A stretch of 64,000 nt of DNA, from the NCBI RefSeq assembly GCF_020520285.1, contig NZ_CP084742.1, positions 5,319,501 to 5,383,500 of the forward strand. Reading direction: 5' to 3'. Below, piece after piece: positions 9,865 to 20,694 of the stretch (position 1 is its first letter; every line of letters begins with the position of its first letter). The position numbers and the translations under genes are program-made. The notes under the pieces are model-generated. The model made no database searches. It worked only from the letters and a program-made list of their open reading frames with translations, and was not told the DNA's origin. Origin of the DNA: Pseudomonas sp. L5B5. GTDB taxonomy: Bacteria; Pseudomonadota; Gammaproteobacteria; Pseudomonadales; Pseudomonadaceae.

Positions 9865-10797
9865 TCAAGGACTTTTTGAGGTGAACCACTCGCGACGGTT
9901 GGCGAAGGTTCGTTGAATCAGTTCCACCAGCGCCCTGACCTCGGTGCGTGAGGCCGCTTGCGCGTGGGTAGTGAGCCAGGCGTATTGCACCAGCGGGATA
10001 TCGAACAGGTGTGGCAGCCGAACCAGCGTCCTGTCCACCTGAGTGATGTAGTCAGGTAACAGGCCAATACAGGCGCTGTTCTTGATCAGCTCCAATGCCA
10101 GGTGAGGATCGCTGGTTTGTGCGATGCCGTTGGCGCGGCGGCGTATCAGGCGGTTCCAGGGCTCGAGGGCGGGCAGGCCATTGTGGCTGCTGAGCTGGAC
10201 CAGCATGTAGTCGTCCAGCTGTTCCAGGCATCTGGGCAGTGCGGCCTTGGGCGCATAACGCTTGGCCAGATGAGGCGAATACTGGACTTGCGCCAGTCGA
10301 AGAGGCTGGGTGGTGGCGAAGCCAGGGTCCGGGCGCGGGCTGCCCGGATCGGCCAGCCACAGCATGATATCGGCCTTGCTCGAAGGCGCACCGTGCAGGG
10401 GAATCAGTTCCAGGCGTGAGGCGGCATTACGGCGCAGGAAGGCAATCAGGTCCCGCGCGAGAATGTCTCGCAGCAGAACATCCACCACGGCGATCACCAC
10501 TGTGGCCTGGCGGGGGCTATCGACCTTGGCCGGCAGCCCTTCACCCTGTCGATTGACGAGGCTTTTTTGCAGGCGTTTGCCCACCAGGGTCAGGCTCAGC
10601 CTGTTGTCCTGATAAAGGAACAACGGTGTGCCGATGAGACGTTCCAGCACCAGCAGCTTCTTGCGCAACACCGCGGCACTGATGTTCAAGCTGCGGGCCG
10701 CCTGTTTGAACGAAGCACAACGCGCACTGACCAGAAAGTATTGAGCAGAGTGTGTATCGATCGACTGCGTATCGATGCGCTGGTCTTCAGCTGTCAT
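9865..10797 (-). CDS. LysR-family transcriptional regulator
   Basis: A 310-residue LysR-type regulator. The N-terminal helix-turn-helix is divergent but recognisable (ASFKQAARSLNISAAVLRKKLLVLERLIGTPLF, about residues 29-61), followed by a linker helix and a periplasmic-binding-protein-like effector domain. Both sides of the gene are intergenic. The porin downstream on the same strand is its most likely local target, but nothing in the sequence proves it. It does not resemble a regulator I can name. Confidence 0.85.
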   Translation of the reverse strand: MTAEDQRIDTQSIDTHSAQYFLVSARCASFKQAARSLNISAAVLRKKLLVLERLIGTPLFLYQDNRLSLTLVGKRLQKSLVNRQGEGLPAKVDSPRQATVVIAVVDVLLRDILARDLIAFLRRNAASRLELIPLHGAPSSKADIMLWLADPGSPRPDPGFATTQPLRLAQVQYSPHLAKRYAPKAALPRCLEQLDDYMLVQLSSHNGLPALEPWNRLIRRRANGIAQTSDPHLALELIKNSACIGLLPDYITQVDRTLVRLPHLFDIPLVQYAWLTTHAQAASRTEVRALVELIQRTFANRREWFTSKSP

Positions 10798-11013
10798 CCA
10801 TGGACCCTAACCGGCATTGCGCGGGTAAACGGGCATGGCCATTCGCTGCCCCATGTCCGGCTCCCGAGTGGAGATTGAGGCACAAGGATACGTAACGCCG
10901 CCTTTCACCAGCATCGCGGGGGCATTACTTATCTGTAATGTCGGGCCGTGAATGGCTGTCGGTTTTCGGCAAGAGGCAGCGAGAAGGCGGGGGAGGGCGG
11001 GGCACAAAGACAA

Positions 11014-11044
11014 ACCCCCGTACACCTGGGGGATGTACGGGGGC
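11014..11044 (-). terminator. Terminator after ychF
   Basis: Perfect stem CCCCCGTAC (11015-11023) / GTACGGGGG (11035-11043) 31 bases beyond the ychF stop. On the minus strand it is followed by the T-rich GTTTGTCTTTG. The 10798-11013 stretch beyond it shows no gene. Confidence 0.7.
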
Positions 11045-11074
11045 TTGAGTCGTCCGGATGGATCTGGCGCGGGA

Positions 11075-12175
11075 TCAGACGTTGAAGCGGAAGTGCATCA
11101 CGTCGCCGTCCTTGACGATGTATTCCTTGCCTTCCAGGCGCCATTTACCTGCTTCCTTGGCGCCGGCTTCACCCTTGAACTGGATGAAGTCGTTGTAGGC
11201 CACTACTTCGGCGCGGATGAAACCTTTTTCGAAGTCAGTGTGGATCACACCCGCTGCCTGTGGTGCGGTGGCACCGACGCGGACGGTCCAGGCACGTACT
11301 TCCTGCACGCCGGCGGTGAAGTAGGTCTGCAGGTTGAGCAGTTCGTAACCGGCGCGGATCACGCGATTCAGGCCAGGCTCTTCCAGGCCCAGGGCCTCGA
11401 GGAACATGTCCTTTTCTTCGCCTTCATCCAGCTCGGCGATCTCGGCCTCGATCTTGTTGCACACCGGCACCACGACGGCACCCTCTTCTTCGGCGATGAC
11501 GCGTACCACATCCAGGTGCGGGTTGTTCTCGAAGCCGTCCTCGGCCACGTTGGCGATGTACATCACCGGCTTGCTGGTCAGCAAGTGGAAACCACGGATC
11601 ACGGTCTTTTCGTCGTCAGCCATGTTCTTCATCAGGCTGCGAGCCGGCTTGCCTTCGGTGAAGTGCGGGATCAGCTTCTCGAGAATGGCTTTCTGCGCCA
11701 GGGCTTCCTTGTCGCCACCCTTGGCGTTGCGCGCGACCTTCTGCAGTTGTTTCTCGCAGCTGTCGAGGTCGGCGAAGATCAGTTCCAGGTCGATGATCTC
11801 GATGTCGCGCTTGGGGTCGACGCTGTTGGAGACGTGGATCACGTTCTCGTCTTCGAAGCAGCGCACCACGTGGGCGATGGCATCGGTCTCGCGGATGTTG
11901 GCGAGGAACTTGTTGCCCAGGCCTTCACCCTTGGATGCACCGGCTACCAGGCCTGCGATGTCGACGAACTCCATGGTGGTCGGCAGCACGCGGTTCGGCT
12001 TGACGATCTCGGCCAGGGCGTCGAGGCGCTGGTCGGGCATTGGCACGATGCCGCTATTGGGCTCGATGGTGCAGAAGGGGAAGTTCTCTGCCGCGATACC
12101 AGACTTGGTCAGGGCGTTGAACAGGGTGGACTTGCCGACGTTGGGCAGGCCGACGATGCCGCAATTGAATCCCAT
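11075..12175 (-). CDS. ychF: Redox-regulated ATPase YchF (OLA1 family)
   Basis: A 366-residue Obg-superfamily P-loop protein that prefers ATP over GTP. G1 is [10 protein letters not shown]3 is DIAG in [16 protein letters not shown], and the NxxE motif (NVAE in [10 protein letters not shown]) replaces the usual NKxD and explains the nucleotide preference. A coiled-coil insertion follows G3 and a TGS domain forms the C-terminus ([12 protein letters not shown] ... VMHFRFNV). It associates with ribosomes and affects translation fidelity and stress responses. It lies 22 bp after pth in the same direction; the pth-ychF pair is conserved in gamma-proteobacteria. Confidence 0.97.
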   Translation of the reverse strand: MGFNCGIVGLPNVGKSTLFNALTKSGIAAENFPFCTIEPNSGIVPMPDQRLDALAEIVKPNRVLPTTMEFVDIAGLVAGASKGEGLGNKFLANIRETDAIAHVVRCFEDENVIHVSNSVDPKRDIEIIDLELIFADLDSCEKQLQKVARNAKGGDKEALAQKAILEKLIPHFTEGKPARSLMKNMADDEKTVIRGFHLLTSKPVMYIANVAEDGFENNPHLDVVRVIAEEEGAVVVPVCNKIEAEIAELDEGEEKDMFLEALGLEEPGLNRVIRAGYELLNLQTYFTAGVQEVRAWTVRVGATAPQAAGVIHTDFEKGFIRAEVVAYNDFIQFKGEAGAKEAGKWRLEGKEYIVKDGDVMHFRFNV

Positions 12176-12197
12176 GGTGTTTCCCCTCGGATAAGAG

Positions 12198-12782
12198 TCA
12201 GGCCTTCTGGCTGTGCAGGTTTTTCATCGCACGGTTCCATTCACCGGCGAAGATATCCGGCAGCACGCCGAGGGCAAAATCGATGCTGGCGTCGAGTTTC
12301 TCCTGTTCGGCGCGCGGCGCACGACCCAGGACAAAGTTTGAAACCATGCTGGCGACGCCCGGGTGGCCGATGCCGAGCCGCAGGCGGTGAAAGGTATTCT
12401 GATTGCCGAGCTGCGCGATGATGTCGCGCAGTCCGTTGTGCCCGCCGTGTCCGCCGCCGGTCTTGAGCTTGGCGACGCCGGGAGGCAAGTCTAGTTCGTC
12501 GTGGGCCACCAGGATTTCTTCGGGCTTGATGCGGAAGAAACCGGCAAGCGCCGCCACGGCCTGGCCGCTGCGGTTCATGTACGTGGTGGGAATCAACAGA
12601 CGAATATCCTGACCCTGGTGACTGAAACGCCCGGTCAGGCCGAAATACTTGCGATCGGCCACAAGGTTGACACCTTGTTTTTCGGCGATGCGCTCAACAA
12701 AAAGGGCCCCTGCGTTATGCCGGGTCTGTTCGTATTCGGTGCCTGGATTACCCAGGCCAACGATCAGTTTGATGGCAGTCAC
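12198..12782 (-). CDS. pth: Peptidyl-tRNA hydrolase
   Basis: A 194-residue cytoplasmic enzyme that releases stalled peptides from tRNA for tRNA recycling. Catalytic His22 is in [14 protein letters not shown], and the conserved Asp sits in [11 protein letters not shown]; the [12 protein letters not shown] loop follows. Length and motifs are standard. Its start is 169 bp from the rplY end; that gap (12783-12951) shows no gene. Confidence 0.97.
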   Translation of the reverse strand: MTAIKLIVGLGNPGTEYEQTRHNAGALFVERIAEKQGVNLVADRKYFGLTGRFSHQGQDIRLLIPTTYMNRSGQAVAALAGFFRIKPEEILVAHDELDLPPGVAKLKTGGGHGGHNGLRDIIAQLGNQNTFHRLRLGIGHPGVASMVSNFVLGRAPRAEQEKLDASIDFALGVLPDIFAGEWNRAMKNLHSQKA

Positions 12783-12951
12783 GATAGGGGCCCTTCTCTG
12801 GAGTGGTGGACAACATCGCCGCGCAGGTTGGCAGCGGCGAAAGTGGACGACAAATGCTCATTTACCATGATGCGTAAACTTCGCGTTCTCGCCCGCTTTC
12901 TCGCTACGTCACTGTCCGCGATGTTTCCGCTACTCCGGCGTCAGAGTGAAA

Positions 12952-13551
12952 TTACTCTGCAGCGCCTTCAGCAGCTTCTGGAGCAACACGTGGAGCGTGG
13001 ACGTTGGCTACTGCCAGGTCGTTGCCGTGTGCCAGGGCCACGAACTCAACGCCTTTAGGGGCCTTGAGGTTGGACAGGTGAACGATGGTGCCGATTTCAG
13101 CGTCAGCCAGGTCGACTTCGATGAACTCAGGCAGATCTTTTGGCAGGCAGGAAACTTCGATTTCCGACACTACGTGGGAGATCTCGCCGCCTTTCTTCAC
13201 AGGTGCAGCTTCGTTGATGAAGTGCACTGGAACGATGGCGGTCAGTTTCTGACCAGCAACCACGCGAACAAAGTCAGCGTGCAGCACGTGGCCTTTGGCC
13301 GGGTGACGTTGCAGGGCCTTGATCACGACGTTCTGCTTGGTGCCACCGACGTTCAGTTCGATGATGTGGCTGTAGGCAGCTTCGTTTTCCAGCAGCTTGG
13401 CAACTTCTTTGGCCAGCATGCTGATGGATTCAGGGGCTTTGTCGCCACCGTAAACTACAGCTGGAACCAGGCTAGCGAGACGACGCAGGCGGCGGCTCGC
13501 ACCTTTCCCCAGGTCGGAACGCACTTCAGCATTCAGAGTAAAATCGTTCAT
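12952..13551 (-). CDS. rplY: 50S ribosomal protein L25 (Ctc/TL5 long form)
   Basis: A 199-residue 5S-rRNA-binding ribosomal protein. The N-terminal L25 domain ([24 protein letters not shown]) is joined to the C-terminal TL5/CTC beta domain and an Ala/Glu-rich tail. The start is ATG 13551, preceded by GGAG at the right distance; the open frame extends 24 bases further but without a ribosome-binding site. It lies between pth and prs as in other pseudomonads. Confidence 0.96.
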   Translation of the reverse strand: MNDFTLNAEVRSDLGKGASRRLRRLASLVPAVVYGGDKAPESISMLAKEVAKLLENEAAYSHIIELNVGGTKQNVVIKALQRHPAKGHVLHADFVRVVAGQKLTAIVPVHFINEAAPVKKGGEISHVVSEIEVSCLPKDLPEFIEVDLADAEIGTIVHLSNLKAPKGVEFVALAHGNDLAVANVHAPRVAPEAAEGAAE

Positions 13552-13616
13552 GTTGTATCTCCAAAATAACCACACTCGCCCTAGCGTTTGCGACCAGCGC
13601 TAAAGGCGATATGGGC

Positions 13617-13652
13617 AAAAAAGCCCCGTCCCAACACAGGTTGGGACGGGGC
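13617..13652 (-). terminator. Terminator between prs and rplY
   Basis: Twelve-base perfect stem GCCCCGTCCCAA (13623-13634) / TTGGGACGGGGC (13641-13652), ending on the minus strand in six T. It should end much of the prs transcript before rplY. Confidence 0.9.
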
Positions 13653-13690
13653 GCTTTTCGTCATCGAGGTGTTCTGCCTGGGGTGAACCC

Positions 13691-14632
13691 CTAGCGGAAC
13701 ATCGCGCTGATCGATTCTTCGTTGCTGATACGGCGAACCGCTTCGGCAACTACCGGTGCGATATCCAGTTGGCGGATACGTGCACAGGCTTGTGCTGCTG
13801 CGGACAGCGGGATGGTGTTGGTCACCACCAGTTCGTCCAGCACGGAATTTTCAATGTTCTCGATGGCCCGACCCGACAGCACAGGGTGTGTGCAGTAGGC
13901 GAAGACCTTGGCGGCGCCGTGTTCTTTCAGGGCCTTGGCCGCATGGCACAGGGTGCCGGCGGTATCGACCATGTCGTCGACCAGAATGCAGGTGCGTCCT
14001 TCGACGTCGCCGATGATATGCATCACTTCGGAGTGATTGGCTTTCTCACGACGCTTGTCGATGATCCCGAGATCCACACCCAGGGACTTGGCCACTGCAC
14101 GTGCACGCACGACGCCGCCGATGTCCGGAGAGACGATCATCAGGTTTTCGAAACGCTGGTCTTCGATATCGTCCACCAGAACTGGGGAACCGTAGATGTT
14201 ATCTACCGGAATATCGAAGAAACCCTGAATCTGGTCTGCGTGCAGGTCAACCGTGAGAACACGGTCGATGCCGACTACGGTGAGCATGTCAGCCACGACT
14301 TTCGCGCTGATGGCCACACGTGCGGAGCGCGGACGGCGATCCTGACGGGCATAACCAAAATAAGGAATAACAGCAGTGATACGAGTGGCTGAGGAGCGGC
14401 GGAAGGCATCAGCCATCACGACGAGTTCCATCAGGTTATCGTTGGTCGGAGCGCAGGTCGGCTGAATAATGAAGACGTCTTTACCGCGGACATTTTCATT
14501 GATCTCGGCAGTAATTTCGCCGTCGGAAAATTTTCCAACAGAAATGTCACCGAGAGGGATATGCAGCTGACGTACGACACGCCGAGCCAGATCGGGGTTA
14601 GCGTTCCCCGTAAAGACCATCATCTTGGACAC
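13691..14632 (-). CDS. prs: Ribose-phosphate pyrophosphokinase (PRPP synthetase)
   Basis: A 313-residue enzyme making PRPP from ribose 5-phosphate and ATP, feeding purine, pyrimidine, His, Trp and NAD synthesis. It contains the ATP loop [14 protein letters not shown], the metal site [12 protein letters not shown] and the PRPP-binding [12 protein letters not shown]. The family N-terminus [18 protein letters not shown] is reached only by starting at GTG 14632; the longer open frame runs into tRNA-Gln and is false. The start lies only 48 bp after the tRNA-Gln 3' end. Confidence 0.97.
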   Translation of the reverse strand: MSKMMVFTGNANPDLARRVVRQLHIPLGDISVGKFSDGEITAEINENVRGKDVFIIQPTCAPTNDNLMELVVMADAFRRSSATRITAVIPYFGYARQDRRPRSARVAISAKVVADMLTVVGIDRVLTVDLHADQIQGFFDIPVDNIYGSPVLVDDIEDQRFENLMIVSPDIGGVVRARAVAKSLGVDLGIIDKRREKANHSEVMHIIGDVEGRTCILVDDMVDTAGTLCHAAKALKEHGAAKVFAYCTHPVLSGRAIENIENSVLDELVVTNTIPLSAAAQACARIRQLDIAPVVAEAVRRISNEESISAMFR

Positions 14633-14680
14633 GCGCAGTACCTGAAGGCTGAGGGTATACCTGGATGAGTATAAGGAAAA

Positions 14681-14755
14681 TGGCAGGGGCGGCTGGATTC
14701 GAACCAACGCATGGCAGGATCAAAACCTGCTGCCTTACCGCTTGGCGACGCCCCT
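14681..14755 (-). tRNA. tRNA-Gln (TTG)
   Basis: A complete 75 nt tRNA on the minus strand with encoded CCA (complement TGG at 14681-14683). The acceptor is AGGGGCG / CGCCCCT, the anticodon stem GCAGG / CCTGC with loop TTTTGAT (anticodon TTG), and the T-loop GGTTCGAATCC. It lies between ispE and prs on their strand, 36 and 48 bp from them. Confidence 0.95.
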
Positions 14756-14791
14756 GTATCTGTTGCTTCGAATGCCTGGCATTCGGTTCCT

Positions 14792-15643
14792 TTAGAGCAG
14801 ACTTTGCAGCTTGCGATGCAACATCGAAACGTTGCTTCCTTTTGCTACAAACCCTGTAAGGGTCTCTGTAAGAAGGGCCGAGACTTTATCAGCTTCAGCT
14901 TTGCTTGGGAAGCCCCCAAACACACAACTTCCAGTTCCAGTCAGTTTTGCTTCGGTAAATTTACCTAGCAAATTCAATGCGTTACGTACTTCTGGATAAT
15001 GCCTTGCAACTACCTGAAGGCAGTCATTTCTGCTGTTTCCCTTGGGAACGGGGCGCACTTTAATGGGCGCGGTGTCACGTGTCAACAGCGGATCGGAAAA
15101 AATTTCTGCTGTACTTACAGAGACTTGCGGGACCAGCACCAGGTACCAGGGTTCCTCTGGGTATTCAGGGCTGAGTTTTTCCCCCACGCCCTCGGCGAAT
15201 GCCGCATGCCCGCGCACGAACACCGGTACATCGGCACCCAGGGTCAGGCCCAGTGCTGCCAGGCGGTCTTCGTCCCAGCCCAGTTGCCAGAGGTGGTTGA
15301 GGCCGAGCAGGGTCGTGGCGGCATTGGAGCTGCCGCCACCGATACCGCCGCCCATGGGCAGGATCTTGTCGATCCAGATGTCGATGCCCAGCCTGCAGCC
15401 GGATTGTTCCTGGAGTTTTTTCGCGGCCTTGACGATCAGGTTGCTGTCGTGGGGCACGCCTTCGAGCGCGGTATGCAGGCGGATCAGCCCGTCATCACGT
15501 ACCGCGAAGGTGATTTCGTCACCGTAGTCGAGGAACTGGAACAGGGTCTGCAGTTCGTGATAACCGTCTTCGCGACGTCCCAGGATATGCAGCATCAGGT
15601 TGAGCTTGGCCGGGGAGGGCAGTGTCAGTTTTTCCGCGCTCAT
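14792..15643 (-). CDS. ispE: 4-diphosphocytidyl-2-C-methyl-D-erythritol kinase
   Basis: A 283-residue GHMP kinase of the MEP isoprenoid pathway, phosphorylating CDP-ME at the 2-hydroxyl. It has [20 protein letters not shown] at the substrate end, the ATP loop [16 protein letters not shown], and the third GHMP motif [12 protein letters not shown]. It begins one base after the lolB stop, so the two are translationally linked. Confidence 0.97.
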   Translation of the reverse strand: MSAEKLTLPSPAKLNLMLHILGRREDGYHELQTLFQFLDYGDEITFAVRDDGLIRLHTALEGVPHDSNLIVKAAKKLQEQSGCRLGIDIWIDKILPMGGGIGGGSSNAATTLLGLNHLWQLGWDEDRLAALGLTLGADVPVFVRGHAAFAEGVGEKLSPEYPEEPWYLVLVPQVSVSTAEIFSDPLLTRDTAPIKVRPVPKGNSRNDCLQVVARHYPEVRNALNLLGKFTEAKLTGTGSCVFGGFPSKAEADKVSALLTETLTGFVAKGSNVSMLHRKLQSLL

Positions 15644-15644
15644 G

Positions 15645-16262
15645 TCATTGGCCCAGCTTGCGTGGTTGCCATTCCTTGATCACCAGGGTGACGTCAAGGT
15701 CGCTGCCGTGCAGCTTGATGCGCTCGGGCAACCAGTAGCCGTTCTGTTGCGTGTAACTGCCGTATTCCACTTGCCAGCCGTCCTGTTCCAGGGTCGCCAG
15801 GTGGCTGTCGCCATCCAGGGTCAGGCGGCTCTTGCTATTGGGCGCGGGCAAACCGCGCACCCACCAGGCCAGGTGAGACACCGGCAGTTTCCAGCCCAGT
15901 TGTTCTTCCAGCAGCAGCTCCGGGCTGCTGGCTTCGTAGCGACCCTGGTTGGCCACTTCCAGGCTGACCTGGCCCGGGCGGCCGGTCAGGCGTGCGGCCC
16001 CACGGCCCAGCGGGCCGGACAGGCGGATGTCGTAGTAGTCCTGGCGTTGCAGCCAGAACAGCGTGCCGCTGCCTGAGTCCTTGGGGGCGCGAATGCCGAT
16101 CTTGCCGTTGATCTGCCAGCCGTCGAGGCCGCTCAACTGGTCCTTGTGCTGGCGCCATTGCGCCGGGTTGCCCTGGCCCTGGACGGACTCGCGGGCGCCG
16201 AAGCCGGCGCAACCGGCCAGCAGGGCGATGAAGCTGAAAACGATGAAATGGCGCAAAAGCAT
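15645..16262 (-). CDS. lolB: Outer-membrane lipoprotein receptor LolB
   Basis: A 205-residue lipoprotein with lipobox LLAGC (Cys18), an open beta-barrel LolB fold, and segments [12 protein letters not shown] and [12 protein letters not shown] typical of the family. It receives lipoproteins from periplasmic LolA and inserts them in the outer membrane. It sits 4 bp after lbcA and 1 bp before ispE, as usual in this genus. Confidence 0.95.
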   Translation of the reverse strand: MLLRHFIVFSFIALLAGCAGFGARESVQGQGNPAQWRQHKDQLSGLDGWQINGKIGIRAPKDSGSGTLFWLQRQDYYDIRLSGPLGRGAARLTGRPGQVSLEVANQGRYEASSPELLLEEQLGWKLPVSHLAWWVRGLPAPNSKSRLTLDGDSHLATLEQDGWQVEYGSYTQQNGYWLPERIKLHGSDLDVTLVIKEWQPRKLGQ

Positions 16263-16266
16263 GGTC

Positions 16267-17991
16267 TTAAAGAGTCTCTGATCCGGTCAGGCGTTTGATG
16301 GTATCGCGCAGCACGCGGCTGTCAGGCTGGTCCTTGATGAACTTGCTCCAGGTCTGCCGGGCTTCGCGCTGCTTGCCGTTGTGCCACAGGACTTCGCCCA
16401 GGTGCGCGGCGACTTCCGGATCGGGGAAACGCTCCAGGGCCTGGCGCAGCAGGCGCTCGGCTTCGTCCAGGTTGCCCAGGCGGAAATTCACCCAGCCCAG
16501 GCTGTCGAGCACTGCCGGATCGTCCGGTGTCAGCTGGTGGGCTTGTTCGATCAGGGCCTTGGCTTCGGCATAACGGGTCGTACGATCGGACAAGGTGTAA
16601 CCCAGGGCGTTCAATGCCATGGCGTTGTCCGGTTCGCGCTGGATGATCAGGCGCAGGTCCTTTTCCAGTTGGGGCAGGTCATTGCGCTTCTCGGCCTGCA
16701 TGGCGCGGGTATAAAGCAGGTTCACATCGTCGGGGTATTGCTTGAGCGCCTGCTGGACCACTTTCCAGGCACGTTCGCCCTGGTTGTTGGCCGACAGGGT
16801 CTCGACCTCGACCAGGTACAGCTGGATGGCGTAGTCGGGCTGGGCGTCGCGGGCCGCCAACAGGCGCTTTTGCGCCTCGTCGGTACGACCGTTGTTCATA
16901 AGGATATCGGCCTGGCGCAGCTGTGCCGGCAGGTAGTCGTTGCCGGGGCCGACCTGGGCGTACTCAATCAGCGCGCCTTGCGGATCGTTGAGTTCTTCGG
17001 CGATGCGTCCCAGGTTCAGGTGGGCAGAGTCCTCATGACTTTCCCGGGCAATGAGGTCTTCCAGGTACCCCTTGGCTTCATCCCAGGCATTGGCTTCCAG
17101 GCACACAAGGGCCAGTGAGTAACGCAGTTCATCGTCTTCGGGGTATTGCTGCACCAGGCTCGAGAACTGGGCCTTGGCATCTTCCATGCGGTCCTGCTCC
17201 ACCAGCATGCGGGCATAGGTCAGGCGCAGGCGCTTGTCATCCGGATACTTGCGGATGCTTTTTTCCAGCAGGGGCAGGGCCTCCTTGCTGCGGTTCAGGC
17301 TTTGCAGCAGGCGGGCGCGCAACAGCAGCGGCGCTACTTCGCCGTCCTCCGGCGGATTCTGTTCCAGCAGGGCCAGTGCGTCCTTGGCATCGCCATCCTG
17401 CTGCATCAGCAAGGCCTTGCCAAAAATCAGCTGGCTGTTGTGCGGGTGTTTCTGCAGGAGCCGGTCGAAACCTTTCATCAGGCCATCACGGGTTTCCTGA
17501 TCAGTATCGGCGGCGGACAGGGCCAGGAAGTCGAAATGGGTATCGCCCTTGCCCTGCAGGACTTTCTCCATGTAAAGCATGGAGTCGTCATAACGTCCGG
17601 CGCGGGCCAGCTGGATGGCGGCGGCGCGCTGGGCTTCGAGATCGTCAGGGGCGTTCTTGGCCCAGATCAACGAGGTGTCCAGGGCCGCCTGGTCGGCGCC
17701 CAGGTACTCGGCGATACGAAAGGCTCGTTCGGAAATGCCCGGGTCCTGGGTGTTGATCGCCTGGGTCACGTAGTTGTCCAGGGCAATGTCGAAGCGATTG
17801 CGCTGGCCCGCCAGCTCCGCGCTCAGCAGGCTGAAGACGGTGTCTTCGCTGAACGAGGAATAGACCTTGGGTCTTTCAGGGGCCGGAGCACTGTCCTCCA
17901 CCGGCGACGTGGCGTCCGATGAGCCAGGGGCAAGGGACTGGCACCCGCTGAGGAGGGCGAGGGCGAGGAACAACGCGGAAGATCTATTCAT
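16267..17991 (-). CDS. lbcA: TPR-repeat outer-membrane lipoprotein LbcA (CtpA partner)
   Basis: A 574-residue lipoprotein with lipobox LLSGC (Cys17), a Pro/Ser/Asp-rich linker and about ten tetratricopeptide repeats (for example [14 protein letters not shown] and [28 protein letters not shown] near the C-terminus). Gene position before lolB and divergent from hemA matches P. aeruginosa PA4667, LbcA, which binds and activates the periplasmic protease CtpA against murein hydrolases. The role here is inferred from that orthology; ctpA is not in the window. Confidence 0.88.
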   Translation of the reverse strand: MNRSSALFLALALLSGCQSLAPGSSDATSPVEDSAPAPERPKVYSSFSEDTVFSLLSAELAGQRNRFDIALDNYVTQAINTQDPGISERAFRIAEYLGADQAALDTSLIWAKNAPDDLEAQRAAAIQLARAGRYDDSMLYMEKVLQGKGDTHFDFLALSAADTDQETRDGLMKGFDRLLQKHPHNSQLIFGKALLMQQDGDAKDALALLEQNPPEDGEVAPLLLRARLLQSLNRSKEALPLLEKSIRKYPDDKRLRLTYARMLVEQDRMEDAKAQFSSLVQQYPEDDELRYSLALVCLEANAWDEAKGYLEDLIARESHEDSAHLNLGRIAEELNDPQGALIEYAQVGPGNDYLPAQLRQADILMNNGRTDEAQKRLLAARDAQPDYAIQLYLVEVETLSANNQGERAWKVVQQALKQYPDDVNLLYTRAMQAEKRNDLPQLEKDLRLIIQREPDNAMALNALGYTLSDRTTRYAEAKALIEQAHQLTPDDPAVLDSLGWVNFRLGNLDEAERLLRQALERFPDPEVAAHLGEVLWHNGKQREARQTWSKFIKDQPDSRVLRDTIKRLTGSETL

Positions 17992-18337
17992 ATAGGAAGA
18001 GGGCGACTAACCTGCGGTCGGATCATCATGACACAAGCCTTCGACCAAACATAACCGAGACTCAATGGGACGCCAGAACATAGGCAGTCTAGTGGTTTGT
18101 GCGCGAAAATGGCCTGCGCTTCGACCTTGCTGCGCGCTGGGCGTTCTTCACATGATGCAGAAACAGGCTTGGAATGCTCATTTGAGGCCCAGGCCTCGCT
18201 TGTTCGCCCATTTTTGCCTTGCCTGATCTTGGCTCGGCGAGTTTTGGCCCAAAACCAGGACAATAGTCGGCAGGAGTTGTTCTGAATCTGACGAAGTAGG
18301 ACAATTGCCGGCTTCTCGACATCATCAGCGATCTTGA
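17992..18337. promoter_or_regulatory. Divergent lbcA / hemA promoter region
   Basis: 346 bp without a conserved ORF between the divergent lbcA and hemA starts. Promoters for both must lie here, but I cannot single out hexamers with confidence. The long open frame running antisense through hemA into this region is a shadow. Confidence 0.6.
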
Positions 18338-19612
18338 ATGGCCTTCCTTGCACTTGGTATTAACCACAAGACTGCTTCTGTAGACGTCCGCGAGCGCGTG
18401 GCCTTTACCCCTGAGCAGTTGGTTGAGGCCTTGCAGCAGCTCTGCCGACTCACCGACAGCCGCGAAGCTGCGATCCTCTCCACCTGCAACCGCAGTGAGC
18501 TCTATATAGAACAGGATCATCTGTCGGCGGATGTGGTGCTGCGCTGGCTGGCGGAATATCACCAACTGAGCCTGGATGAACTGCGTGCCAGCGCCTACGT
18601 GCATGAAGACGATGCGGCAGTTCGTCACATGATGCGGGTGGCCTCCGGCCTGGACTCGCTGGTGCTGGGCGAACCGCAGATTCTCGGACAGATGAAGTCC
18701 GCTTATGCCGTGGCCCGTGAGGCCGGCACCGTCGGGCCCTTGCTGGGCCGGTTGTTCCAGGCGACCTTCAATGCGGCCAAGCAGGTGCGCACCGATACCG
18801 CCATCGGTGAAAACCCGGTGTCCGTGGCGTTTGCGGCGGTAAGCCTGGCCAAGCAGATCTTCAGTGACCTGCAGCGCAGCCAGGCGCTGCTGATCGGTGC
18901 GGGCGAGACCATTACCCTGGTCGCCAGGCACCTGCACGAACTGGGCGTCAAGCGCATCGTGGTGGCCAACCGTACCCTGGAGCGCGCCAGCCAGTTGGCC
19001 GAGCAGTTCGGAGCCCACGCGGTGCTGCTCTCGGAGATTCCCCAGGAACTGGTGCACAGCGATATCGTCATCAGTTCCACCGCCAGCCAGTTGCCGATCC
19101 TGGGCAAGGGGGCGGTGGAGAGCGCCCTGAAGCTGCGCAAGCACAAGCCGATCTTCATGGTGGACATCGCCGTTCCCCGGGATATCGAGCCGGAAGTCGG
19201 TGAATTGGACGACGTTTACCTCTATACCGTCGACGATCTTCACGAAGTGGTCGCGGAAAACCTCAAGAGTCGCCAGGGTGCGGCCCAGGCTGCCGAGGAA
19301 CTGGTGAGCATCGGCGCCGAGGATTTCATGGTGCGCCTGCGCGAGTTGGCGGCGGTGGATGTGCTCAAGGCCTATCGTCAACAGAGCGAGCGCCTGCGTG
19401 ACGAAGAACTGCAAAAGGCGCTGCGCATGCTGACCAACGGCAGCAGTGCCGAAGATGTGCTGGCCCAACTGGCCCGTGGCCTGACCAACAAGTTGCTGCA
19501 CGCACCGAGCGTGCAGTTGAAAAAGCTGTCTGCCGAAGGCCGCCTCGATGCGCTGGCCATGGCCCAAGAACTCTTTGCCCTCGGTGAGGGCCCTTCGGAT
19601 AAAACCCCGTAA
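18338..19612 (+). CDS. hemA: Glutamyl-tRNA reductase
   Basis: A 424-residue NADPH enzyme making glutamate-1-semialdehyde from Glu-tRNA, the first committed step of haem synthesis. The catalytic Cys50 is in [10 protein letters not shown], the NADPH fold has LIGAGETI (about 187-194), and the C-terminal dimerisation helices are present. It is the first of five plus-strand genes with tightly packed ends (hemA-prfA-prmC-moeB-murI); its TAA shares one base with the prfA ATG. Confidence 0.97.
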   Translation: MAFLALGINHKTASVDVRERVAFTPEQLVEALQQLCRLTDSREAAILSTCNRSELYIEQDHLSADVVLRWLAEYHQLSLDELRASAYVHEDDAAVRHMMRVASGLDSLVLGEPQILGQMKSAYAVAREAGTVGPLLGRLFQATFNAAKQVRTDTAIGENPVSVAFAAVSLAKQIFSDLQRSQALLIGAGETITLVARHLHELGVKRIVVANRTLERASQLAEQFGAHAVLLSEIPQELVHSDIVISSTASQLPILGKGAVESALKLRKHKPIFMVDIAVPRDIEPEVGELDDVYLYTVDDLHEVVAENLKSRQGAAQAAEELVSIGAEDFMVRLRELAAVDVLKAYRQQSERLRDEELQKALRMLTNGSSAEDVLAQLARGLTNKLLHAPSVQLKKLSAEGRLDALAMAQELFALGEGPSDKTP

Positions 19613-20694
19613 TGAAAGCGTCACTGCTCAATAAACTGGAAATTCTCCAGGACCGTTTCGAGGAACTCACCGCCTTGCTCGGCGATGCCGAGGTCATTTC
19701 CGACCAGGCCAAGTTCCGTGCCTATTCCAAGGAATATGCGGAAGTCGAGCCGATCGTTGCCTCCTATAAACAAGTGCTCAAGGTCCAGGCCGACCTGGAA
19801 GGCGCCCAGGCGCTGCTCAAGGACAGCGACCCGGACCTGCGGGAAATGGCCGTGGAGGAAGTGCGCGAGGCCAAGGAGCAACTGGTCGAGCTGGAAAGCG
19901 CCCTGCAACGCATGCTGCTGCCCAAGGACCCCAACGACGGGCGCAACGTGTTCCTGGAAATCCGTGCCGGTACCGGCGGCGACGAGGCGGCGATCTTCTC
20001 CGGCGACCTGTTTCGCATGTATTCGCGCTATGCCGAGCGGCGTGGCTGGAGGTTGGAGATCCTCTCGGAAAACGAGGGTGAGCACGGTGGCTACAAGGAA
20101 GTCATTGCCCGGGTCGAAGGCGAGAACGTCTACGGCAAATTGAAGTTCGAGTCCGGTGCACACCGTGTGCAACGGGTGCCTGCCACCGAGTCCCAGGGAC
20201 GTATCCATACCTCCGCCTGCACCGTGGCGGTGCTGCCCGAGCCGGATGAGCAGGAAGCCATTGAAATCAACCCGGCGGACCTGCGAGTCGATACCTATCG
20301 CTCTTCCGGCGCTGGTGGCCAGCACGTGAACAAGACCGACTCGGCCATTCGTATCACCCACCTTCCCACGGGGATCGTGGTGGAGTGCCAGGAAGAGCGC
20401 TCCCAGCACAAGAACCGGGCTCGGGCCATGTCCTGGCTGTCGGCCAAGCTCAACGACCAGCAGACCAGCGCCGCGGCCAATGCCATCGCCAGCGAGCGCA
20501 AGCTGCTGGTGGGCTCGGGCGATCGTTCCGAGCGTATTCGTACCTACAACTTCCCCCAGGGCCGGGTGACCGATCACCGCGTCAACCTGACCCTGTATTC
20601 CCTGGACGAAATCCTCGCTGGGGGGGTGGAAGCGGTGATCGAGCCACTGCTGGCTGAATATCAGGCCGATCAACTCGCGGCATTGGGTGAATAA
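19612..20694 (+). CDS. prfA: Peptide chain release factor 1
   Basis: A 360-residue class I release factor. The stop-codon-reading PxT tripeptide is PAT in [12 protein letters not shown] (about residue 187), which marks RF1 (UAA/UAG), and the catalytic GGQ is in [15 protein letters not shown] (about residue 235). The GGQ glutamine is the target of PrmC, whose gene follows immediately. It overlaps hemA by one base. Confidence 0.98.
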   Translation: MKASLLNKLEILQDRFEELTALLGDAEVISDQAKFRAYSKEYAEVEPIVASYKQVLKVQADLEGAQALLKDSDPDLREMAVEEVREAKEQLVELESALQRMLLPKDPNDGRNVFLEIRAGTGGDEAAIFSGDLFRMYSRYAERRGWRLEILSENEGEHGGYKEVIARVEGENVYGKLKFESGAHRVQRVPATESQGRIHTSACTVAVLPEPDEQEAIEINPADLRVDTYRSSGAGGQHVNKTDSAIRITHLPTGIVVECQEERSQHKNRARAMSWLSAKLNDQQTSAAANAIASERKLLVGSGDRSERIRTYNFPQGRVTDHRVNLTLYSLDEILAGGVEAVIEPLLAEYQADQLAALGE

